Assembly: GCA_012064415.1 (NCBI GenBank)
Contig: SSNU01003020.1
Location: 1 to 64,000 of the forward strand
Direction: 5' to 3'
Length of the DNA stretch: 64,000 nucleotides
Source: Gyrodactylus bullatarudis
Lineage: Eukaryota > Platyhelminthes > Monogenea > Gyrodactylidea > Gyrodactylidae
The notes under the pieces are model-generated. The model was not told the DNA's origin. It saw only the letters and a list, made by a program, of their open reading frames with translations, and made no database searches. Position 1 is the first letter of the stretch, and each line of letters opens with the position of its first letter. Shown here in pieces: positions 35,057 through 46,058 of the stretch. The position numbers and the translations under genes were made by a program.

Positions 35057-35102
<46 letters not shown>

Positions 35103-38100
35103 CGTATTGTTCCATAAATATGCTAACTAGCATTATTTCCTCTATACTAATATAATTATCATACATTACCGCCTCCATATAAATATCTAAAAAAGACTCG
35201 CAAAGTTAGGTTATTATCTATAAAATTATTCATTGAAAATTTATTTTCTACCAGTCTCTCCTGAATTGACGAAGAAATTTGAAGAAGCCTTTGCCAAAAT
35301 AAAAAGCATCAAGTATTTCCTTTGGATATTCCAGACACCAACCCTGAAATCATTAGAGTTTCTCAATAATCTTGAGTTTATAAATCAAGATAGGAAAAAT
35401 ATGCGCAAACATTCCATTGAGGTTTCATGGAATCCCCTTTTGGATACCCTTTGGAATGCAGAGAAATTATCTAATTCTATCTACACTAATTATTCGATTT
35501 CTACAGACATAATATTTTCTAACAATGCCAATTTGTGTAACAAAACAATAGAGTCATTCTTCTCGACTTATTTCAGCATAGCTGCCAATCATGTAGACTT
35601 TTTCTCTTTCTCCAATGGCTACTTTCCTCTATGTAAGTTTGGTTTGTTGATTAATTTTGTGTTTCGATCAAGATACAATTTAATCATAGTTTTACGATTA
35701 AAGTCTTATTGTTCTACTACGTTTTAAAAATATTTATTCTGATAAAACTGTTATATAACTAGGATAATTATTATGAAAGAGATTTGTTGAAAATATTTAT
35801 AAAAGGATCATGATTATCTAGTACAGAAATTATCATTTTTTTGCAATAGTTTTTATGGATCCGGTATAAAAAACACGGTGCTGCAAAAATCAATTTTATA
35901 TAATCTCTCGATCTTTTTACTTATATTCTGAGGGAGTTGGCAAAGTAGACCAGAACCATAATCAAAATTGGGGAGAATGACTCCTTTAAAGATGCTAAGT
36001 CGGATATTCGATGAGATGATGAACTTCTTTAAGAAGAAGCATTTGCAATTCATTATCTTAATAATGGTGGAGGCATGATCTTTGGTGTTGAGTTTTGAGT
36101 TGTAATTGAGTCCTAGGTCCTTTATTGTATTAACCAAGAGCTGGTTATGCGTAGGGACGATAGGGATTTTATTCGAGAGAGACATGATTTTTGTTTTGGA
36201 GTGGTTCAGTGTCAGACCAATTTGTGAGAGCGAAGAATTAAGGTGATTGAGTTCGATTCCAATTGCGTCAGCATCTCTTTGAAGTGGAAGAAAGATCTTG
36301 ATATCATCTGCATATTTGAAATAATGGACTGATTTATTGGATGGTTTAATTGTTGAGAAAACTAAATTGAATAAGGTAGGACCGATAACTGAGCCTTGGG
36401 GGATGCCAGATGTTATTTCAGTTAATGTTGAGGATATGCCAGAGATATTAACATATTGGAGTCTTTGAGTAAGAAAATATAATGTTAGATTGATTATATA
36501 GGGGTTGATCTGATGCTTTTTAAGTGTGTCTCTGATAATATTAAACGGCAGTCTATCAAAGGCTTTGAATATATCAACATAGATTACAGCACAAGGGGTA
36601 TTACCATATAGAAGATCATTTGCCTTGTCAAGGAAGTGGAGTAGATTTGTTGTGGTACTTCTTCTCTTAATGCATTCGTGTTGATTTGGGTCGATTGAGG
36701 GTAGGTTGATTTTCTTTAAATGCGAGTTGATGAGTCTGTCTATGATTGAAAGAAAAATTGGGATGTTTGAAATTGGACGAAGATCGGCGGGAGTAGATGG
36801 ATTGTTACACTTAGGAATAGGGGTAATCTTAATAATTAGCCAATCTTTAGGAATGTGACAGTAAGATAATAAATTATTGAAAAAAACGGCAAGGTATTCA
36901 AAAAAGGAGGTTGGCAAGGATAGGAGTAGTTCACCGGAGATGAAAGAACTATCTTTTCTTTTTTTTGAAGTTAAGAATAATGTCAATTAGATTGTTTGCT
37001 GAAATATTGGGAGGCTCTACAGAGGAGCAATCAACAGGGTCGGGTATTGGGGAGTTGGAGTAAATGCTTGTGAAGAGATTGTTGACATCATTTGCATTGA
37101 GGTTTGGAATTGAGTTGGACGACTTTCTATTTGCAAGGAAGTTAATTTTTTTCCATGCTATTTTAGGATTAGATTTGAATTAACCAGTAATGGAGGCCTC
37201 GAAAAGTAGTTGGGAGGGAATTATGTCAGATTTTATTGAATTCTTTGAAACACATTTAGCTGCAGCTATCAGATTACAAAAAAGTTTAAAATTAAAAGTT
37301 AAATTATAAAATAGTACATCAATAAGAGGAATGGTAAGGGAAAGAAAATGGGAAATGTCTGTTACATAATGAGGCAAGTTTACATTATAAGGGGAAGTGT
37401 TTGTACTCATATAAATAAGGATGAGATGGTCGGAGTCATCAACTGGTTCAGCTATGACATGCTCTAAATCGGTGAAATCAGTATAAAGCAAATCTAAATA
37501 TGTGTTTGACTGTTTTCTGGTGGGTTTCATTGTAAGTTGTTTGAGTTTTAAAGAAATGCAATACTCTAAAAGTAGAGACATGACATCGACATTGTAAGGA
37601 TTGTAGCTGGGGATGTTGAAATCTCCACAAATTACAGTTTTAATATAATGTCTCGCTCGGACGAGTTATTGGTAGGTGGAGGGTTTTAGATAGCAAATAT
37701 TTGGATAATGGCATCATTAAATTTTGAAACTATGGATAGAATATCTGCTTTTGGATGGGATTCATTAAAAGAAATTATTTTAATGCTTGAACGTACAAAA
37801 ATAATGCCCCCACCAGGGTTTGAGGCTCTATCTGCACGGAAAGATTGGTAATTGTTGATTTGAAATTCGGAGCTCTGGTGGTGGGGTTTGAGCCAGGATT
37901 CAGTTATAATAAGAATATCTGGAGCATGCGAAATAATAAATCTCTTCAAGTTAAACAGCGATGGAAGGATTGACCTCGCATTCCATAGCAGAATTTGGAG
38001 AGTCCGGGAAAAAACCTTTTAGAATCACTTGTTCCTTGAATTTGAGCAGGAGGGAGATTCCTTTTTGTTCCATTAGACCGGATTGGTTGTGTTGCATGGA

Positions 38101-41100
38101 CTGGAGTTGTATTAGCAGAGCGGATGAAAATTACAGTTTTTCATGCTGAGTTCAATGGTGGGTTTATTTTTGAAAAAAAAATTTGTTTGTGATCTACAGC
38201 TCAATCTGAAAATTTATGGATCATGATTTTCTAAAATCAGGCTATATCCTTTATTTTTTAAGTAAAATACTGATATAAGGGCTCATTCGAAAGCCAAATA
38301 AATCTCCTATAAAACTGTTTATTTTAAAATTTCGTAACTCCAATCAAGTCGCCAGGACAAGTCTTTAATTAAAGAAAATAGGTGTTTTAGTCACTTCTAA
38401 AATTTCTATCAAATCGAATTTAATATCACTAGACGCAAAATTCTACGGCCATTTAAAATCTGCTTTCAACTTTTCCGTACATCACTGTGTAGAAAAGTTA
38501 TGGTTGTTTAAAGTTGTACACTATCCCATGCATTTTTTCTCCTACCCTGTGTGCTATTCTTACGTGTAAAAATAAAATAAACAGTTTTATAGGAAATTTA
38601 TTTGGCTTTCGAATGAGCCCTTATATCAGTATTTTACTTAAAAAATAAAGGATATAGCCTGATTTTAGGAAATCATGATCCATAAATTTTCAGATTGAGC
38701 TGTAGATCACAAACAAATTTTTTTTTCAAAAATAAACCCACCATTGAACTCAGCATGAAAAACTGTAATTCTCATTCGAGTACAAAATATTATGGAACAC
38801 AGTGAAATTGAAGAGGTTAATGTTTGGAGAAGTATTGTAAACCCGTGTAATATTGGAGCTTGTAATTATGTTCAAATGATTATGGCAGTTTGCTGAAATT
38901 ATTAATGCAATTTTTCTATGCCAAACAGGATTGTGATTGGTTTTAATAGGTGTTTTCACAATACAAGAAAAAGGCCCAAACATGACTTTTAATTCAATTT
39001 TATTTTTTGGAGTAATTTTGTTTTTAATCTTGCTTCTAACTCAAATAAATAATTTTTTTCTCAAGGTTATACAAAAAACCTGCAGATACGTGCAACAAAC
39101 TTAACTCACGACTCTGTCGAGATTAATGTGTTCAGCGATTCCCATATAATAATGGAAAATCCATTTTTAAAGATAACTCTAATGTATTATCGTTTGTAAG
39201 TTGAAAAGTAAATTCTAAATTTAATCATTATCCATAAATACTGAAGATGTCATTAAAAATATGCAAAATTTATTTTTAATCCAACAACAAGTTCTTATTA
39301 AATATGTTTTTCAGGGACAAAAACATGAGGATCTTTCAGAATACCCAGTGGCAGTCAAGAATTTCTGACGTCAGTCCCAAATTAACCAATCTCCTGCCAA
39401 ACTCAACATACAGGGTACATGCTACTGCTGAAATTTCCACTGGAGAAAAACTTTATGTTAGCGACGACATTGAGATTAATACCCTTTTCAAAATGCCCAA
39501 CTCAACCCTCACATATCAGGCTACTTATCTCACTTCCAACTCGACAAAATTCGTTTGGATTCGATGGAAGGAAAAGATTGATTTCTTTCAAATAAGAATC
39601 CTTAGAGAGAATCCCCTCCGGGAAACTGAGGTGTTTGTGGACAATTGTGAATATGGTAAGTATGATTTCAATTTCATTACACGGTCATGCAAAAAAAGAT
39701 TAAGATTTGATAAACTTTTGAGGGTAGGCTAAGCTGGCTCTGTGAGTGATAAGTCTCAGTTTCGAGTTATTCGAGGTTTTTTAACTTCTAAAATTTTGTC
39801 ACTATTTTCCCTCATAGCTTTTTGTCCCAAGTGCCCCGAAATGAGGAGCACAAAGCTTGCTACACTCCATTGCCTGACCATTTTGATCTAAGAGTCTTGC
39901 AAGATTAAGAAACTTTGGACAATGATATGTGAAAATACCTGAATTTTAATATAAACCTCTTAATTTGAAAAATCTCAAACTAAGCTGATTAATAAACATT
40001 AAACTTCCATATTAAGAATACAAAAAATAGTGATTCATTTAATTTCTATGCCAAATTTTATCTATCGAAAAAAAATAGTATATTAATAGTGATTTTTAGT
40101 TGAATTTAAACAAACTTTCATTCTGTATACATGAAAGATATCATCAAATAAATAAGATTCTCTTGCCAAACCTGGCAAGTTCTTCTCTTTTTTCGTTCAA
40201 TTTAGTAATTAAATAAGGATAATTAATAAGTATCAAGAAATAGGGAAGAATCAAAAGAAAATCTGTTCAGATGGCAATTAAGCCTTGATCAATCCCCGTT
40301 GAGTAGCCTCTCAAAGATTTACTTGGTGCAATGTTATATCAGTCTTTTTTAGTTATACACTATCCGGCATTAATCGGCCAAAGGAACGCCGAAAGATTCA
40401 TTGCAAAGAATGATTCCGACTGGATTGTCAGAACAAACGATGATGTTTCCTTGGCCGATTGCTATAAACAATTTATTTTGCAGTTGAAAAGCATCAAGAA
40501 TACCCTGAGGAAAAAGTTTTATGACAAGATTTTTGAAAATTATCTCTTTGAAGATCAACATTACCTAAGGTACATGCTCATTCCAGGAGAGATTAAATCA
40601 TCTTTCAAATTCGAGTGAGCAGATTAAATTATCAAAATCTGATGTATTTTGTAATCATATTCCTTGAACAATACATGATTGCATTGCATATGGTTTTTAC
40701 CTTGAAATATATATAGATTTTGAATCAAGTACAAGTAAAAAATTTAAGTATACTATTCACCCTATACTAATACCAAAACAATATGTGATGTATCAAAAGT
40801 CTTTCTGAAAAATTTTATTATCCAGCTCTGGGTATAATTCACATCAACAATTGGAGAGGTTTGCTAATAACCCAAATATGAACAACCGGGTCAACAGACT
40901 AAGAATGAAAAGGTCTACAGATCAATTGACTAAAACACCCAGGGATTACATCAAGAGAATCGAGTTGCTAGTTAATGAAACTCACGTTGAAGACATTGGT
41001 GACTCTTTACTAAGATATGAGTACATTTTAAATGATCTTAAGCACTATACCGACTATCAGTTCTCAATAGAAGCATGTGTCTATGTCAAGAATCGAACAG

Positions 41101-44100
41101 TAAGTATTTTCTTCATCAAATATCTAGTATGCTCTGGAAACTTTTTCTTTCACCAGTCTTGTAGTCAGCCGAAATTTCTCTATCTCAGAACAGTACAACT
41201 TGCAGAAAAGAACATAATTAATGGACGGGATGTCATAGTTACTCGTAAGTAAATTGGAGAAAATAATATATTTTATGGTGGTTAATCTAAAAACTATTCA
41301 ACTATTCTTTAACTCACTGATCATAATTATCAATTATTAACACATATTCAATTTAGGCGATCAAGAATCAATAAAGTTTTTCTGGTCCAGTCTAATAGAA
41401 TCAAACGGACCGGTCATTCGCTATTGGCTACGCAAAAGAAAATTGTCGATGCAAGAGATTCGCTCCAACTATCATTATCTCAATTGGTTCTTTGGAATCT
41501 TCTCTTCTATCAATAAGGAATCAGTTTGTTTAATCTCTCTATTAATTTAAAATATTCCCTAGTTGTCATAGTTATCAGTGTTTATCACCAGAATACTAAA
41601 AGTACTAAAAGTTCCCCCCTCTCTCAGTATAATTAATCAACTCACTTTTGCTTAGATTGATCCGTATTGGAAGATATTGAATGGGGTTATGTATGTATGA
41701 GTACACCTGGAAACTAGGTAAAGAAAGATAAAGCATTGCCTATTTCTACCTACTCCACCTACCCTGGTATCTGTTAAACACTCTTGAGAGTAGGAGAGTA
41801 GGAGAAATCCCTATTCTGTACTTTAGACTAATCTCAACAACAAATCAATTGAACTACCAATTTCTTTTTCTGGTCATTTTCAAAATTAATTTTGTTGGCT
41901 TCACTCTTTGAGCGTTAATAAGGGAAAATTCCTTTGAATAATATACTTAGTGTAGTGTAGCTGGAAAATATCTCTACATATTATTCAGTGTCCTAAATTA
42001 CAAGTATTTAGCCATTTAGATTCAGGTTTTCATCCCTAATGCCAATTGTGCCTCGTGCAAATGTATTTTTATGTCTCAATTGGGTTTAATTCAATGAATA
42101 ATCTTATTCATTCTTCCAGCATGCCTGGTCATATGAGTGCATTCAGGTGTACAATAACCAGACTCTAAATTTAACTTCCAATAGTGAATTAATCAAAATT
42201 TTTGACAATCATCAAGACAGAGCCAGTACCATAATTAAACTTGCCCAGGATAAAGGGACACTCAGTTACAGTCCTCATGTTCACATTGATGATGGAGTCT
42301 ACGAAGTAGAGTTTACATCAGAGACAGAAACTTTCTTCAGTGAATGGTCCAGCCCTCCGACAAGATTTCAAGTATTTAATGCTTCTTTTTATAATCTGGC
42401 CTATAAGGAGAATGAATTCTCACAATTGATCAATCTTATCAATTTTGAGCGAATCAACTCTCTGGCAATAAATATTTTCTTCTTAACTTTTGCCAGTCTT
42501 CTCTTGTTGATTTCCCTAATTGTTGCTGGAATCAAGATTAGATTTTATGTGTGAGTTGTGTATGAAAAACTGCTTTAATCTTATCAATGATTATATTTCT
42601 CTCAGGGTCCGCAAAACAGCTATGAATAACTACATGAACTTATTTAACCGTCTCCTCGGCGTCTTCACTAATGATGAATGGGAGTTGGATGACGAATGCA
42701 TTTGCTTCAATCAGGACGATATGCCCAAGTTTCTTTCAAAGAAAAATCTTCCCATTGGACAGATTTTTGGAATGGGTTCTTTCGGTCTTGTCTATCAAGG
42801 TTGGCTAAGTGTCACACCAGCAATGATAAAGAATAGAACACCCCTACGATTATATCTTGAAATGAATGAATATTCTGATGAAACTACTCATAACTCTATT
42901 CGTTACATTCCAGTGGCAATAAAGACAATGAAAGAATCAGCCTCCGGATCTGACATTCGTGATTTCCTCACTGAAGCTTCTTTTATGAAGCAATTTCAAT
43001 CTGCCCATATTGTCCAACTTCTTGGACTCTTGTGTAAAAAGGTAATCATTTTATTTATAACTGACTTGGATTCCATCGTAAACACATGAATGAATCTATT
43101 CAGCTACTAAATGGGGAAAAGCCAATGCTCATAATGGAATTAATGGAAAAGGGAGACTTGAACAACTACCTGTTGAATCTCCGAGGACAAGAGGAACAGC
43201 ATTCAGGCAAAATTCCAGATGCTCTTGCTATTAAATGGGCTGGCAATATTGCTGATGGCATCTTTTACCTTCACTCAAAGGGCATTATCCATCGAGATTT
43301 GGCAGCTAGAAATTGTTTTGTATCTGGGAACTTGACCATCAAGATTGGAGGCAAGTGTTTATTTTTTCTCAGCTTATTCCCTTTTAATACGAATTGAATA
43401 AGAACTAGAGAAATAACAATAAATTTGGTAATAAGTTATTAGAAATAACACAAATTTAGCTAGTCAGTCGAAATGAGAGATACATGTGATGATTGCATAT
43501 CAAACAAAACATAGACTTGAATCTACCAAAGAGTGGATTTAATCAGCAGATATCAGTACTAAAGATTAAAAATTACAACCAGATTGATAACAGTTTCGTT
43601 ATCGTCCATTCACTAATTTAACGTTTTTTAGAATAAAATACATGTTTTACCTACTTTTTGGAGGTTATTCTCTCTAATTGCCTTATAGTTATAGTACTTC
43701 TCTTTTATTTTAATGAAATTGAGGACGAGAATAAAATATTCGTTACCAATGGTAATTTACCCTTCATGTCCCAAATTATTTCTTTTCATCATACAAATGA
43801 GAAAATTTGCAACCTTACCAAAGTAATTACGCTGATTCTGAACCTGAATTCCTTTTTGTAAGCCGACTTCTTATTTCAAAGATAATAAAGGTTAAAATTG
43901 GCATTTTTTGGCTCTAAAACCAGTTATCTTCTAAACTATAAGAGATATCGACCAGGCGATATTGCATATTTGAAATCTACGGCTATTGGGACATGAAGGG
44001 TTAATGATTAGTAATCATTGATTACTAATTAATAATTACTAATTATATTAACGGTTTTTTAATTTATAAAAACATAAATTTCAAAGATTTTGGACTGGCA

Positions 44101-44563
44101 AGGAATATTCAAGATCATTACTACTATCGCAAGAATGGTAATGCCCGAGTGCCAGTCCGTTGGATGGCCCCTGAGACACTGAATGATGCATTTTTTACTA
44201 CCAAGTCTGATGTATGGTCTTATGGTGTAACGCTATGGGAGATTTCTACCTTTGCTACCCTTCCCTACTTCGGTATGACACACCCTGAAGTCACTGAATT
44301 CGTAATGGCAGGAAAAACTCTAGACATTCCAACAAAATTTCCAGATGTCCTGTAAGTTAAAATTGTTATTTCTTCCCTGACCTTCATGTAATCAAACAAT
44401 CCTTATTAGGACTCAAATAATGAAATCAGCCTGGGAATTCGATCGAAAAGATAGGCCAGAGTTTGAGGAAATTCTAGAAAAACTTTATCCAGAACTTGAT
44501 CAACAATTCAAAAAGATATCCTATTATTCCAATTCATGCGTCTTACAAAAAAAAGAGGTCTAA
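33490..44563 (+). CDS. Insulin receptor-like tyrosine kinase
   Basis: Exons read L1, a short Cys-rich part, L2, FnIII domains, a transmembrane helix and a tyrosine kinase, the order of insulin/IGF receptors. Signal peptide [17 protein letters not shown] at 33490-33540; a 24-nt intron; L1 starts [19 protein letters not shown]2 contains [21 protein letters not shown] tetrabasic site RMKRST around 40910 sits where alpha/beta cleavage occurs. The TM helix is at about 42463-42548. Kinase: [48 protein letters not shown]. The activation loop reads [12 protein letters not shown]: the first of the three regulatory tyrosines is Gln, the paired YY is kept. No NPxY docking motif and almost no C-terminal tail remain. 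Exons (approximate): 33490-33540, 33565-34474, 35255-35632, 39066-39195, 39315-39655, 40354-40569, 40827-41099, 41160-41245, 41357-41510, 42120-42550, 42606-43041, 43105-43350, 44087-44351, 44410-44563. Confidence 0.92.
34591..34800 (+). mobile_element. tRNA-like SINE carrying a hammerhead ribozyme
   Basis: The left part is tRNA-like: a degenerate A-box region around 34591-34605 and an RNA polymerase III B box GGTTCGATTCT at 34626-34636. Directly behind it lies the hammerhead motif (34644-34686). A related, decayed copy at 60490-60720 has the same order, which shows a repeat family. The arrangement (pol III promoter plus hammerhead) is the design of the schistosome Sm-alpha retroposon family. 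The right boundary is uncertain; the element may run into the 18S fragment. It is inserted in the intron 34475-35254 of the receptor gene, in sense orientation. Confidence 0.7.
34644..34686 (+). ncRNA. Minimal type I hammerhead ribozyme
   Basis: All core elements are present and complementary. Stem I: ggtata (34644-34649) pairs perfectly with tatacc (34681-34686). Core box CTGAGGA at 34650-34656 fits CUGANGA. Stem II: gtct (34657-34660) with ggac (34667-34670), including one G-U pair, loop caataa. GAAA box at 34671-34674. Stem III is minimal, a c-g pair closing a 2-nt loop plus the A15.1-U16.1 pair. Cleavage is predicted after C34680 (GUC site). Stem III of one to two pairs is known for hammerheads in retroelements, which may work as dimers or weakly as monomers. 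Confidence 0.85.
34871..35101 (+). rRNA. 3' end of an 18S rRNA gene (fragment)
   Basis: The segment reads like the universal 3' terminus of nuclear small-subunit rRNA: aggaattcctagtaagcac, catcagcttgtgctgaatac, tgtacacaccgcccgtcgct, actaccgattgaatggttta, gtcgtaacaaggtttccgta and the final tgcggaaggatcatta, where mature 18S ends. Only about 230 bp remain; the upstream 18S and all of 5.8S/28S are missing. What follows to 35254 may be start of ITS1 or receptor intron. The fragment lies inside the receptor intron 34475-35254 and cannot yield a working rRNA. The preceding 34800-34870 bases are not recognisable 18S. Confidence 0.93.
35830..38123 (-). mobile_element. APE-type non-LTR retrotransposon (LINE), 5'-truncated or broken
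   Basis: Antisense to the receptor gene, in its 3.4-kb intron (35633-39065). Reading on the minus strand gives an endonuclease domain starting near 38010 ([33 protein letters not shown]), then [15 protein letters not shown] and [10 protein letters not shown], followed by a reverse transcriptase. The endonuclease is split by frame changes near 37690 and 37590, and stops lie between 37180 and 36986, so the copy is inactive as one ORF. No ORF1 or poly(A) tail is obvious. The APE-type endonuclease plus YADD reverse transcriptase points to a Jockey/CR1/RTE-like clade; the exact clade needs a phylogeny. Confidence 0.88.
35853..36986 (-). pseudogene. LINE reverse transcriptase domain
   Basis: About 377 uninterrupted residues of non-LTR reverse transcriptase. 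Motifs in order: [92 protein letters not shown], and the catalytic [13 protein letters not shown], then [15 protein letters not shown]. The polymerase part seems largely intact while the upstream endonuclease is frame-broken, so the whole element is treated as a dead copy. The C-terminus runs to FIPDP just before the 3' end of the element. Confidence 0.88.
38124..38775. mobile_element. Foldback element with 200-bp inverted arms
   Basis: Arms at 38124-38335 and 38572-38775 are near-perfect inverted copies (outer attacagtttttcatgctga; inner tcctataaaactgtttattt). The loop of about 236 bp has no ORF. The element abuts the LINE at its left end and lies in the same receptor intron, so the two insertions may be nested. 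Because of the palindrome, identical peptide tails appear in ORFs on both strands; these are shadows. Confidence 0.88.
43351..44086 (+). other. GC-AG intron splitting the kinase DFG motif
   Basis: The exon ends ...aagattggag and the intron begins gcaagt instead of gtaagt; the acceptor is ttcaaag. The junction is phase 1 and rebuilds KIG-DFG. gcaagt after AG is the usual non-canonical GC donor. The 736-bp intron has no ORF of note. Confidence 0.75.
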
Positions 44564-44984
44564 AGCTGATTCTTCTTGTGGTATTTATTTAAAACTAGTC
44601 TTTCATTATGTCATTAAATTTATTTAATATATATGCAATTTTCCCATTTCTATTTAAATTTTTTGAAAGAGACCTCGTCTCGGAAGATACTCAGAGTTTT
44701 TCAGACATCTTTTCATTATCTAAAGAATTCTTTTTCACAAAATAATATTTCCCAAATCTACTAACGATGAATTGAATTTTTACACAAATAAGTAAGAAAA
44801 AATTATTTAATTCATAATAAAATTTATTCATGTATTAAATTACATGATCTTTAAAATTAACAAAAGTTTAAGTGAAGAATTTGCAGTTTCAAAGGGACTC
44901 GTTTTCCTAGTGTGTTTTTTTCTAAATTTCATGTGTTAGTGTAAAAACTTAAAAATACAATATTTATAACCTGACTAGGAAGGT
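44564..44984. other. Convergent spacer after the receptor gene
   Basis: About 420 bp between two convergent stops, AT-rich. No ORF, repeat or RNA gene is seen. Confidence 0.5.
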
Positions 44985-45929
44985 TCAGCATCGAATATTG
45001 AAGCCATAGGTTTCTTTTTTGATTCCAAAATTTCTTGAATAACAGTCTAAAAAGCATAGAAATAATATAATATTTTAACCTTATCATTTAAATCAATAAT
45101 ACTCATACACTTCTTCTAGTGTTACTTTTAGGCCTATTGATATTGAAATTTTTTAAATAAATCGAAACAGATGGCCTTATGCGTGAATTTATTTAATATC
45201 CATCTATGAATATTTATTCATAATTTTCATTCAATCTGTGAATATTGCCACAAATCAGTAGAATGACTCACTTTTGCAAAACGGCCTCTTTTTATGATCG
45301 CATGCTGTAGATTTTATCAAGAGTTTCGCACAAAAAGTACACTTGAAACACAATTTATGATAATTTTGTCCAAAGTAGCTGACATTCTCATTGGCGTAGA
45401 CATTTAATCCACAAACCTCACAATGCTGATACGGAATTCTTGCTTCAACTAACTGTTGAGCTCTAGAACAACTCGATGAACGCATTTTTCTGTTATGCCT
45501 ATCTTCTTGCATCCAATCTATATTGTTAATATTCATTGATGTTCTAGAAGGTTTAATTTTGTTATTTTGTGGAATTGTAGTGTGGATTTTAGAAACATAT
45601 CTTTCCTCTGTCTGGCATGTTCTACTCGATCGACAAAAATCTAAATTTTGGTCATTTATAGGAAAAACATCTTCATAGTTAATACCATAATTCTTTCTTC
45701 TGTAATTATTTTTCCTTTCAACTATTCTTGTATGGTTTCTGTAACAATTCTGACAAAAGATTTGATTTCTAAATTCAAACTGAAACATATTGCACAAAAA
45801 CTTTCTGCACTCAACTAGGTATAATAATAATTAAACAAACTCACAACATTGAGGGTATTCATTTATCTTATGAGGAACATTCACAATACAATGTTTTCCC
45901 TCGTTAATGTCAATATGTCGAGAGTTCAT
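44985..45929 (-). CDS. LIM-domain protein
   Basis: Three exons on the minus strand. Exon 1 (45929 to about 45838) encodes MNSRHIDINEGKHCIVNV and QCCE; exon 2 (about 45815-45272) starts CRKFLCNMFQFEFRNQIFCQ; exon 3 (45046-44985) adds NCYSRNFGIKKETYGFNI. A complete LIM domain lies across the last junction: CEVCGLNVYANENVSYF, then YHKLCFKCTFCAKLL, then RPFCKNCYSRNFG, giving the CxxC-H-CxxC-CxxC pattern of CRIP/CSRP-type LIM domains. The first part, Cys-rich around CCE...C...CQNC, may be a degenerate LIM. The middle is Arg/Asn-rich and low in complexity. LIM domains bind proteins, often cytoskeletal; the specific family is not recognised. Confidence 0.75.
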
Positions 45930-46058
45930 ATTCGAACTTTAAAAAACTGCTTGTGACATACTTAAACAATCAATTATGAAATTATGAGAGAAAAATCTGT
46001 TTTGATTTCAATAGTTACTAATTCAAAACTTTTGGATCAGCGCACAATTTGTGAACAA

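Noticed and set aside
37961..38149. Plus-strand ORF over the LINE endonuclease
   Set aside because: It is a shadow of the minus-strand LINE and runs into the foldback arm.
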